Of a stretch of DNA of 29,624 bases, positions 1-7,297 are shown piece by piece. Source of the DNA: Thraustochytrium sp. TN22 (lineage: Eukaryota > Sar > Bigyra > Thraustochytrida > Thraustochytriidae). Every line of letters starts with the position of its first letter. Position 1 is the first letter of the stretch. Below the pieces are notes generated by a model that saw only the letters and a program-made list of their open reading frames with translations, had not been told where the DNA came from and did no database searches. Both the position numbers and the translations under genes were made by a program. The DNA is taken from NCBI GenBank assembly GCA_013306675.1, contig JABLUY010000345.1:1-29624 (forward strand). The letters run 5' to 3'.

Positions 1-19
1 CGGCGGCGGCGGCGGCGCG

Positions 20-2176
20 ATGGCGGGCGCGCAGCGGGCGGCGGGCGCGCGCGCGCGCGTGCTGTCGGAGCAGGGCCGCGGCGCGGCGACGGGCGGCGCC
101 GCGGAGGAGGCCGAGGCAGAGGTGGCGGCCGCGCAAGGCGGGGAGGCGGCGGCGGCGCAAGGCGGCGCGGCGGCGCGGGAGCAAGAAGCGCAGGAGCAGG
201 AGGCGCGCGCGCGGGAGGAAGGCGAAGAGGAACAGGCCGTGCTGCGCGCGTGGGAGTCCAGCACGGACGGCTGGGACGCCGAGGAGCAGCAGGAGCAGCA
301 GCAGGAGCAGGAGCAGGAGCCTCAGGTGAACGGCTCGGGCCCGCGCATGGCGGCCCGCAGCTCGTCGGCAGCGTCCGATAGCGAGCACTCGATGACGACG
401 AGCCCCATGCTGGTGCAGGCGGACCCGAGTCGCGCGAACCTGGTGATCGAGAGCATGCTGCTGGATCCCAAGCAGCAGCGCTTCTCGGCCGTGCCGGAGG
501 ACGACTACAACCAGCTGCCAACGTACCCGCTGCGGCCGAGCTACAAGGAGTACCACGCACAGCTGCGGCCCGCGAGCCGGCCGGTGGTCTTTGACGGCTG
601 TCCTGACAACCCGTACCGGCCGTGCTCCGTGCCCATCTACCAGACGAGCACGTACGAGCAACCCAAGTCGACTGAGTTCGGCCCGTATGACTACACGCGG
701 TCGGGCAATCCGACGCGCACGGCGCTGGAGAAGCAGGTGGCCATGCTGGAGCACGCCCACGCCGCCTTTGCCTTTTCGACCGGCATGGCAGCGCTCAACT
801 GCGTCACGCGCCTGCTCAAGAGCGGCGACTGCATCCTAGTGGGATCGGACATCTACGGCGGCTTCCACCGCCTGGTGAGCCGCGTCACCTCGCTGTACAA
901 CGTTAGCGTAGATTTCGTGCCGACCTGGGACCTCGACGCCGTGCGGCGCGCGCTGGAGGCCAACCCCAAGGTGCGCATGCTTCATATTGAGACGCCCAGC
1001 AACCCGCTCATGAAGGTGAGCGACCTGCGCGCGCTCGCCGACCTGCTCGCGCGCTACAAGGTCCTGCTCTCCGTCGACAACACCATGATGAGCCCTCACC
1101 TGCAGGTCCCTCTCAATCATGGCGCGCACATCGTCGTGCACAGCATGACCAAGTTCTTCGGCGGCCACTCCGACACCATGGGCGGCGTGGTCTGTGTCGC
1201 CAACGAGGAGCTCGCGCAGAAGATCGCTTTTTTTCAGAACGCCGAGGGCTCCGGACTCGGGCCCTTTGATTGCTGGCTCTTCTTGCGAGGCATCAAGACG
1301 CTCGCGATCCGCGTCGAGCGCGCCCAGGAGAATGCCCAGTACATCGCCGCTTTTCTGAGGCGCCAGCCGCTCGTCAAGGATATCTTCTACGCCGGCCTGG
1401 AGCCCGCGCAGGACGAGATGCGCAAGCATAACCAGGCGGCGCGCGACTATAAGATCCACATGGGCCAGGCCAAGGGCGGCGGCAGCCTCATGTCATTCAC
1501 CACGGGCTCTGTCGAGGTCTCGCGCCGCATCATCGACTCGCTGCGCCTCTTCAAGCTCACCGTCTCCTTTGGCTCTTGCAACTCGCTCTGCGAGATGCCC
1601 TCCACGCTCAGCCACGCCTCCATTCCGGCGCACCTGCGCACCATCCCTGACGACCTCATTCGTCTTTCCATCGGCATCGAGGACGTCAACGATCTTATTG
1701 AGGACCTACAGCAGGCGCTCTCGCTTGCCGCCAGCACCTACCCGCTGCCCCCGCGCGACCGCTCCGCCTCGCTGCACCGCTCACGCGTCGTGCCCGAGCT
1801 CCCAGAGCACCCAGCCGATCCGGAAGTGCATGCCGACAGGACCGCCACCACCACCGCCACCACGCCGCAGCAGCTCGGCAAGAAGCTGCGCACGCTTTCT
1901 AACAAGCTCACCACACTCATGACGCAGGCTGGTGCCAGTAATGGCAAGGTCGCTGCAGAGGCCGCCAGCGCTTTTGCGAACCACCCCGAGGCCAACGGCA
2001 CACACGTCGACTCTACCGCATCTGCCGCCGCCGTTGCGGCCGTCGCCGCTGTTGCGGCCGCTGACGCCTCTGACGCCAACACACGCTTCATGTTCGCCAT
2101 GGGCCTTGCCGCCTTCCTGGGCGGCGTCGCCTCGGCGCTCCTGCTTCAGCCTGCGCTCCGCGGCCCGGGCGCCTGA
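20..2176 (+). CDS. Plant-type cystathionine beta-lyase with C-terminal hydrophobic tail
   Basis: PLP-dependent enzyme of the Cys/Met metabolism family, predicted to cleave cystathionine to homocysteine, pyruvate and ammonia for methionine synthesis. The catalytic core spans about residues 140-580. The subunit-crossing Y-x-R motif is YTRSGNPTR (Y225, R227), and the Schiff-base lysine is K378 in HSMTKFFGGHSD. The late motifs SFGS and LSHASIPA are closer to plant cystathionine beta-lyases than to cystathionine gamma-synthases. Two parts exceed the usual 400-460 aa length. The first ~110 residues are Ala/Gly/Glu/Gln low complexity. The tail (about 590-718) is Thr/Ala-rich and ends in a ~20-residue hydrophobic stretch (about 691-709) near the C-terminus, which looks like a tail anchor. 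The first ATG in the window is used, but the frame is open to the left edge and M109 (MAARSSS) is an alternative start. Gamma-lyase activity cannot be excluded from sequence alone. Confidence 0.9.
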   Translation: MAGAQRAAGARARVLSEQGRGAATGGAAEEAEAEVAAAQGGEAAAAQGGAAAREQEAQEQEARAREEGEEEQAVLRAWESSTDGWDAEEQQEQQQEQEQEPQVNGSGPRMAARSSSAASDSEHSMTTSPMLVQADPSRANLVIESMLLDPKQQRFSAVPEDDYNQLPTYPLRPSYKEYHAQLRPASRPVVFDGCPDNPYRPCSVPIYQTSTYEQPKSTEFGPYDYTRSGNPTRTALEKQVAMLEHAHAAFAFSTGMAALNCVTRLLKSGDCILVGSDIYGGFHRLVSRVTSLYNVSVDFVPTWDLDAVRRALEANPKVRMLHIETPSNPLMKVSDLRALADLLARYKVLLSVDNTMMSPHLQVPLNHGAHIVVHSMTKFFGGHSDTMGGVVCVANEELAQKIAFFQNAEGSGLGPFDCWLFLRGIKTLAIRVERAQENAQYIAAFLRRQPLVKDIFYAGLEPAQDEMRKHNQAARDYKIHMGQAKGGGSLMSFTTGSVEVSRRIIDSLRLFKLTVSFGSCNSLCEMPSTLSHASIPAHLRTIPDDLIRLSIGIEDVNDLIEDLQQALSLAASTYPLPPRDRSASLHRSRVVPELPEHPADPEVHADRTATTTATTPQQLGKKLRTLSNKLTTLMTQAGASNGKVAAEAASAFANHPEANGTHVDSTASAAAVAAVAAVAAADASDANTRFMFAMGLAAFLGGVASALLLQPALRGPGA

Positions 2177-2195
2177 TGTCATGACGGCGGACTAC

Positions 2196-2357
2196 CCCCG
2201 CGCAAATTCCCCCCAACCTGGTCGATCTCGCTCTGCGCTCTGAAGAATCCTTCACCCCGCGCACACTCCCCCCCGACCTGGTCGATCTCGCTCTGAAGAT
2301 CCTTCACCCCGCGCACATTTCCCCCAACCTGGTCGATCTCGCTCTGAAGATCCTTCA
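2196..2357. repeat. Three tandem copies of a ~52-bp repeat behind the lyase gene
   Basis: Three head-to-tail units run 2196-2254 (59 bp, carrying a small internal insertion), 2255-2306 (52 bp) and 2307-2357 (51 bp). All share the cores CCCCGCGCA and ACCTGGTCGATCTCGCTCTG and the end GATCCTTCA. They start 20 bp after the lyase stop codon, so they lie in its 3' UTR or in the shared 3' region with the convergent gene that ends at 2528. The rest of this gap (2358-2527) shows no gene. Confidence 0.9.
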
Positions 2358-2527
2358 CTCTCCCCCCCCTCTGCGTATCTGACCCTGCCAATCTAGCTTT
2401 TAGTAGAGCCACGAAGAGTAGTCGCTTTGGACGGACCTCGGCTTCCTCAGGCTGAAGACAAAGCGCAAAAGTTGAAAAATCAAATTTCTTGCCCCTTCCC
2501 CCACCCTACTTCGCGTGGCGCATTTCA

Positions 2528-4582
2528 CTAGCCCGTGAAACCACCCCCTGAGGGGACTTGGACGCGCACAAAGACTGGAGGCTGCGACGGTCCGAAGCCA
2601 CGGGCGCTGGCGGTTTGCTGCACAGGCACAAGCATCGGAGGCAACGGGGAACGGATGTCCCAGAAGCTGTCTTCACCGAGTTCCTCCTCGCCGACCTGCA
2701 GCGTCCGGACCCACATCGTCGCTGCGGAGCGACGACGGTTGTTTGCTGCAGATCCTGTTCCACGCGAGGCCGTGAGCATTGCAGTTCGAAGAGCGTCAAT
2801 CGCATTCACTACGTCCTGGGACTCGCTCCGCTCTCTCCAGCCGTTCTCGTCCTCATCGTCGTCCTCATCCCCATGCTGGGACCCGTCGTAATCGTGCTGC
2901 TCCCTCTCAATCTCGCTCATCCTCTCTAAAGCCGCGCTCGCCGCGTCGCGGTCCCCTCCGTGATCCACCACCTTCTGAAGAGCCGCGATCTCACCCTGGA
3001 GGTCGCGATCCGCTCTGTACGTCTCCGCGATTCCAAGCATCGGCTCAGAGGCGTCCTGCCACCCCATTTCCTCGCAGAGACTCACTACTTGCCCGTAGAA
3101 GAATCGCGCGCCATCCTGGTCCATGATCCAGGCACGCATATCACCTGCCCCCATCAGAGCGACGTATTCTCCCTCCGCGTCTTCTGCCTCGTAGAAGAGC
3201 TGCGCGGCCATGGCGAACTGCTGCGATGCATCTGAATACATCTTCTGGCACTCCAAGGCCGATCCAGATCCGAGGCGTGCTCGAGCCAGGAGCACGGTAA
3301 AGTCCCCTGCTTCAAGTTGGCTGCTGTTGACATTCATGATAACTGCCTTCGCCGCGTTGAAAATCCATGCCGATGCCGCGGGATCATGCTCCAGCATCAG
3401 ATCGCCGCAGCCCAGCAAGGCTTCGACGTCATCGCGCGGGTCGTTCCCGCGTGTTCGAGCTCGATGCCTCGCGTTTCTGGCGGTCTTCATTACTCCGGCG
3501 AGCTGCCACTGTAGATGCTTCTTGGAGATCTCCTTGCTGACGTCCTCCATGGTGATGCCTGCCTTCCTTATCGCATCTTTGATCATGTCCTCGTCCCCAG
3601 GCTGCGAGCAGCCCGGATGGCGAAGATCCATCCCGCGGGTCTCCATGTCGACACCCGACGCGCGCCGAAGCCGAATCTGATCGCGGAGCCGGCGCCGGAA
3701 CTCCACGCGCGACGCCGTTGAGTACACGATTTGGAGGTCCCGACCGGTCAAAACAGCCGAGTACATCTCCCACACGCACCACAGCCGCTGCAGCGGCATC
3801 GGGTCCCGCCAGTCGTTGAAGAACACCAGCACGCCCTTGCTGTCACGCACGGCCCTGCGTACACCGTCCTGGAGCACCGATGCCCTTCTTTGCATGGCGT
3901 CCTTGGCCAAGTCTTCCTTGCTCGACAGCCAAGGCTGGTTCGCGCAGAAGACGTCCATCCAGATATAGCGATCTTCCTCGGCGCATTGCTCCATGTGAGG
4001 GCGGAGCGCGTCGACCAGCATTTTGAAAAGAGAGCCCCGCCAGTGGCTCAAAAAGTAGCCCTGCCCTGGCTTCCCCACCTTGGCGTCCATCATCGTTCTG
4101 ACGTAGACCTGCGAGCTCGGCATGCGGCCTGTCCTGGCGATCACCACATGCTGCGCCACATCTTCCGTGGTCCACTCCTCGCGCGTCTTCTCCTTTGCGA
4201 GTGCCGAGGAAAACCTCAGCAACCCCTGATGCTGGGTGGATCCAATCATATCGCCACCCTCCTCCTCGAAGAGCTCCACTGACGTGCCTTTCGGGACAAC
4301 CTGCCCATCATCGGTTTCAACCTCCTGCAGGAGTTCGAAGAGGCGCACGCCAGGCGCGAGCTCGTCACGGAGAACACCACTCAGCACTTGCTCCAAAAAG
4401 TCGAAGCTCACGCACTTGTAGTCGATCAGCTGATCCTCGAGAAGCTGGTACGCGGGGTCCTTCAGCTTCTCGCTGCGCCTGCCCGTGGGCGGGCGTTGTA
4501 CGGATGCACGGTATGGCCCTGCGCCATTTCGTACACCGCCTCCACCTTGGTTATTGCGACGGAACAGAGACGAGCGGAACAT
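2528..4582 (-). CDS. TIR-like protein with C-terminal TPR-like helical region
   Basis: 684 aa from an ATG; no exact family name is assigned. A basic, Gly-rich N-terminus leads into a TIR/heterokaryon-like alpha-beta domain at about residues 175-300. In order it shows YFLSHWRG (176-183), YIWMDVFCANQ (207-217), VLVFFNDW (251-258) and RLWCVWEMYSA (266-276). The last holds W-C-x-x-E (W268, C269, E272), the motif that carries the catalytic glutamate in plant TIR NADases. Residues ~385-560 look like TPR-type helical repeats, followed by an acidic stretch (563-580) and a low-complexity tail. Its third-codon GC looks lower than that of its neighbours, which suggests a younger or faster-evolving gene. 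NAD hydrolysis is only an inference; a scaffold or signalling role without catalysis is equally possible. It is convergent with the cystathionine lyase gene. Confidence 0.75.
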   Translation of the reverse strand: MFRSSLFRRNNQGGGGVRNGAGPYRASVQRPPTGRRSEKLKDPAYQLLEDQLIDYKCVSFDFLEQVLSGVLRDELAPGVRLFELLQEVETDDGQVVPKGTSVELFEEEGGDMIGSTQHQGLLRFSSALAKEKTREEWTTEDVAQHVVIARTGRMPSSQVYVRTMMDAKVGKPGQGYFLSHWRGSLFKMLVDALRPHMEQCAEEDRYIWMDVFCANQPWLSSKEDLAKDAMQRRASVLQDGVRRAVRDSKGVLVFFNDWRDPMPLQRLWCVWEMYSAVLTGRDLQIVYSTASRVEFRRRLRDQIRLRRASGVDMETRGMDLRHPGCSQPGDEDMIKDAIRKAGITMEDVSKEISKKHLQWQLAGVMKTARNARHRARTRGNDPRDDVEALLGCGDLMLEHDPAASAWIFNAAKAVIMNVNSSQLEAGDFTVLLARARLGSGSALECQKMYSDASQQFAMAAQLFYEAEDAEGEYVALMGAGDMRAWIMDQDGARFFYGQVVSLCEEMGWQDASEPMLGIAETYRADRDLQGEIAALQKVVDHGGDRDAASAALERMSEIEREQHDYDGSQHGDEDDDEDENGWRERSESQDVVNAIDALRTAMLTASRGTGSAANNRRRSAATMWVRTLQVGEEELGEDSFWDIRSPLPPMLVPVQQTASARGFGPSQPPVFVRVQVPSGGGFTG

Positions 4583-4718
4583 GGTGCAGTCGCGCGTGCA
4601 GTGCTGTGCAGTCCGTCTTGACGGGCCTTGCGTTCGGGGTTTGCCCGCTCTGCCGTCGCCACGGACGCCTAAGGCGCGGCTTGGAGTTGACTCTGGGGTC
4701 CGACTCTGTCGCCTTCCT

Positions 4719-4731
4719 CCAATCTCACGTG
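4719..4731. promoter_or_regulatory. CCAAT box next to an E-box/G-box (CACGTG)
   Basis: CCAAT at 4719-4723 is followed 2 bp later by CACGTG at 4726-4731, about 140 bp upstream of the TIR-like gene's start. These are recognition sites for NF-Y and for bHLH/bZIP factors in other eukaryotes. Both are short and the call rests on their proximity and position. Confidence 0.3.
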
Positions 4732-4856
4732 ACTGAGCTCAACGCACATGGAACAAAAGGACACGACGTCGCGTCGCAGGCTGCTTTGCCAAGGCTGCAG
4801 CCGGCCGTCTGTCGCTCGCGGCGGACGCCGGTCGGCGCCAGCGGTTGCGTCAGCGG

Positions 4857-4864
4857 TGACGTCA
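4857..4864. promoter_or_regulatory. CRE/bZIP palindrome TGACGTCA
   Basis: A perfect TGACGTCA octamer lies 275 bp upstream of the TIR-like gene's start codon. This is the classical full-site for CREB/ATF-type bZIP factors. Binding is not shown here; an 8-mer can occur by chance in ~30 kb, but its position in the upstream gap supports a regulatory role. Confidence 0.35.
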
Positions 4865-5084
4865 GTGCGTGCCCGCCTAAGCCAGTTTGAAGCCACCGCT
4901 GCAGCCTGAGTGCTGTGCAACCTGCAGTGGGCTTGCGACTTGCAAGATGTAACTGCGTAGGCACGTGCGTCCTGTGCGGCACGCGCGCGACAGGAAGTGG
5001 AAAGTGTGAATGAGTGGTTAGGTTGAACAGCGCCGCCTGCGATCTTCGGATATCATCTTCCCATCCGGCGGCCGTCAGGCCTGA

Positions 5085-6437
5085 TCACGTCTCAGGGTAG
5101 CGAGCGATGCAGGGCACAGACGCGTTGACGACCCCGCTGCCACCTTCGTCATCATCATCCTCGCTTGAGAGTGAAAATTCGCTCGTTGTGGGCCGCCGCT
5201 CGCCCGTGGCGACGACGAAGCGACGCGAACGCGGCGCGAAGCTCGCGCCATTGACACAGAGTCCAAGGTCCTCCGTCGCGAACCTTGGCGCCGGGCCGCG
5301 AGAAGAGGCGCCATCGCCAGGCTCCGCGTCTGCCAGGCGATAGATGAGTGCGCGGCCGCCGCGACCACCCGTAAGGAGGAGCGTGTCGGAGGAGTCAATG
5401 TCGAGGCCGATGCGCTGGTTCGTGTGCGCGTCTCTTGCGAACCAGCCCACGGGCGTGTCCAGGCGCCGCAAGTCCCAGAGCCGCATGCGGCCGTCGCGGC
5501 GGCCGCCAGTGACGAGCTGCGTGCCGGAGCTGGTGAAGCAAACCTGTGAGACGCCGCTCTTGTGTGCTGGCACCATGAAGAGGTTCTCACCGCCCTGGCC
5601 ATTTGCATAAACGGCGATGGTGCCGTCGTAGGAGCCCACCACGAAGCGCGCCTTGTCCGTAGGGTGCATGGCGAAGCATGAGAGGATGCCGCGCTGGCCG
5701 TCGCGCGCGCGACGCGTGGAGGTGGTCGCAAAGAAGTCAATCTGCGCACCGGGCCGCCCGACATCGAAGATGTAGACGCCGCGCTCCACGCCGGCCAAGA
5801 GACGCGCGCCGGAGTGGTCGAAGCTCAGGGAAAGCGCCGATGACAGCTCGTCCAGCTCGTTCACGCACTTGTACGAGGCGCGCAAGTAGCCGCCATAGGC
5901 GTCCCACAGGTGCACGGGTTGGCCGCGGGCCGTGCTGGCAAAGCAGCACGAGGCCGGATCGCTGCTCTGCATGCCCGGAAACCACGCGTAGTCGAAGATG
6001 ACGTCTCCTTCGCGGCATGTCAGGGCCGGTTGCGTGGCCGCCGCCGCTCCGTCCACGCCGGCCCCAGCGAGCGCCACGTCCTCGTACACGTGCAGCACGT
6101 GGTCCTCGCGCGCCGTGAGCACGCAGGACCCGTCCGGCGAGTACCGCACGCCATTCCAGTACGCCTGGCGCGCCGGCGCTGTCGCGCGGCCCACGCTGCG
6201 CAGCTCCAACAGCGCCGGCGCAAGGCCTTTCTGCCGCTGCTCCGGCTGGTGGACGTGCACGTCGTCCTCGAGCGCGGCGGCCGGTCGCGGCCGCCGCCGC
6301 CGCCGCTTCGGTGCGGGGCTTGGGGGGGCGGCAGCGACGACGGGGTCGCGGGGGGTGTCTCTCGCGCGGCCCACGCGCGCCAGCACGGCTGCCACGCCCG
6401 AGAGGCCGCCGACAGCGGCGCCCCGCTCGTCGCCCAT
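5085..6437 (-). CDS. WRAP53: WRAP53/TCAB1-like WD40 protein (telomerase Cajal body protein 1)
   Basis: 450 aa. In animals this family binds the CAB box of scaRNAs and of telomerase RNA and directs the RNP to Cajal bodies. Family-specific motifs are clear: EGDVIFDYAWFPGM (143-156), PVHLWDAYGGYLRASYK (174-190), VNELDELSSALSLSFDHSG (192-210) and a GILSCFAMHP segment in the next blade. The beta-propeller runs from about residue 92 to the C-terminus. An Arg-rich stretch (KRRRRRPRP, 44-52) is a likely nuclear localisation signal. The first ATG in frame is at 6437; the frame stays open upstream to a GTG, which is not used here. The next in-frame Met is inside the propeller, so 6437 is the only good start. 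It is divergent from the nuclease-like gene to the right. Confidence 0.93.
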   Translation of the reverse strand: MGDERGAAVGGLSGVAAVLARVGRARDTPRDPVVAAAPPSPAPKRRRRRPRPAAALEDDVHVHQPEQRQKGLAPALLELRSVGRATAPARQAYWNGVRYSPDGSCVLTAREDHVLHVYEDVALAGAGVDGAAAATQPALTCREGDVIFDYAWFPGMQSSDPASCCFASTARGQPVHLWDAYGGYLRASYKCVNELDELSSALSLSFDHSGARLLAGVERGVYIFDVGRPGAQIDFFATTSTRRARDGQRGILSCFAMHPTDKARFVVGSYDGTIAVYANGQGGENLFMVPAHKSGVSQVCFTSSGTQLVTGGRRDGRMRLWDLRRLDTPVGWFARDAHTNQRIGLDIDSSDTLLLTGGRGGRALIYRLADAEPGDGASSRGPAPRFATEDLGLCVNGASFAPRSRRFVVATGERRPTTSEFSLSSEDDDDEGGSGVVNASVPCIARYPET

Positions 6438-6525
6438 GAAGGCCACCGCTCGTCGCGCAGAACCAGGTCTGCAGGTCTGCAGGGCGGCGGCGCGCGCCTC
6501 GGCCGGCGCGCGCCTACTCGCGGCA
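6438..6525. promoter_or_regulatory. Short putative bidirectional promoter (WRAP53-like / RRG7-like)
   Basis: Only 88 bp separate the two divergent start codons under the preferred models, so one GC-rich segment would have to serve both genes. If the nuclease gene instead starts at 6436, the two ATGs overlap in one CATG and the promoters must lie inside the opposing coding regions. Confidence 0.4.
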
Positions 6526-7209
6526 ATGGCGGCCGCGGTACGTGGCGTGCGCGAGGGCGCGGCCTTCGAGGCCGCCTGCAGGGATGCCCTGCGCCGCTAC
6601 GGCATGCAGCTGCGCGTGCAGGGCGGCGCAGGCGACGGCGGCATCGACCTCATTGGCCGCTGGCGCCTGCCAGCGGCTGCGGCCGCGGCCCGTGGCGCGG
6701 GCGGGGGCGCCGTGGAGGCCCGCGCGTCCGCCGCTGCAGTCCGCGCCGCCTCGCGCGCCTCCGGGCTCGGCCAGGAGGCCACCAGCGACCTAACCACCGA
6801 CGTCAGGACGGCGGCGAACCAGGACGCCACGACCAAGGACATGGTGCGGTCGCCGCTGCTGCGCGTGGGCGTGCAGTGCAAGAGCTACCGTGCCGCCAAG
6901 GTGCCCGTGGCGACAGTGCGCGAGCTCGAGGGCAGCCTGGCGCTGCTGCGCGGCGGTGTGCAGGTGGGCCTCGTCTGCGGCCACTCCGGGTTCACGGCTG
7001 ACGCTGTCAAACTGTGCCGGCGCTCCGGGCTGCCGCTTGCGCTCCTGAGCTTTGACAGCCCGGATTGCACCCACGTTCGCTTCTGCTTCCTCAACGATGC
7101 GCTGCGCCGCCTGCTGCCGCATCTGCAGGTTGCCGAGCAGCGCGCCACGTCAACGCGGCGCTCCGCCGCGATGCTGCTCTACGACGGCGAGCCGCTGCGC
7201 GAGATCTGA
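6526..7209 (+). CDS. Mrr-like / RRG7-like PD-(D/E)XK nuclease-fold protein
   Basis: 227 aa from the ATG at 6526, which has a purine at -3 and G at +4. The pattern is that of the Mrr_cat/DUF2034 (RRG7, required for respiratory growth 7) group of restriction-endonuclease-like folds: an N-terminal helix with E15, GDGGIDLIG (D41), then VGVQCKSY (Q117, K119), followed by VRELEGSL and a GFTADAV segment. The D...QxK residues of the nuclease fold are present, so catalysis is possible. Fungal RRG7 acts in mitochondria. An in-frame upstream ATG at 6436 would add 30 residues (MKATARRAEPGLQ...) rich in Ala and Arg and poor in acid, as in matrix-targeting presequences. Its context (C at -3) is weaker and it interlocks with the WRAP53-like start. 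The stop lies only 33 bp from the stop of the convergent neighbour. Confidence 0.75.
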   Translation: MAAAVRGVREGAAFEAACRDALRRYGMQLRVQGGAGDGGIDLIGRWRLPAAAAAARGAGGGAVEARASAAAVRAASRASGLGQEATSDLTTDVRTAANQDATTKDMVRSPLLRVGVQCKSYRAAKVPVATVRELEGSLALLRGGVQVGLVCGHSGFTADAVKLCRRSGLPLALLSFDSPDCTHVRFCFLNDALRRLLPHLQVAEQRATSTRRSAAMLLYDGEPLREI

Positions 7210-7242
7210 CAGCATTCTTTATGTACAATTATCTGCTTCTTC

Positions 7243-7255
7243 TCACCAGGGTTCG

Positions 7256-7297
<42 letters not shown>

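Larger units (their letters stand above)
4583..5084. other. Intergenic: upstream region of the TIR-like gene
   Basis: 502 bp between two minus-strand genes. No ORF with coding character was seen on either strand. It contains a CCAAT box, an E-box and a CRE-like palindrome (listed separately), which fits a promoter for the gene starting at 4582. Confidence 0.5.

Noticed and set aside
5998-6525. N-terminal extension of the nuclease-like gene back to 5998
   Set aside because: This part is antisense to the WRAP53-like propeller and its translation is Arg/Ser/Ala-biased; only the portion from 6436 could be real.
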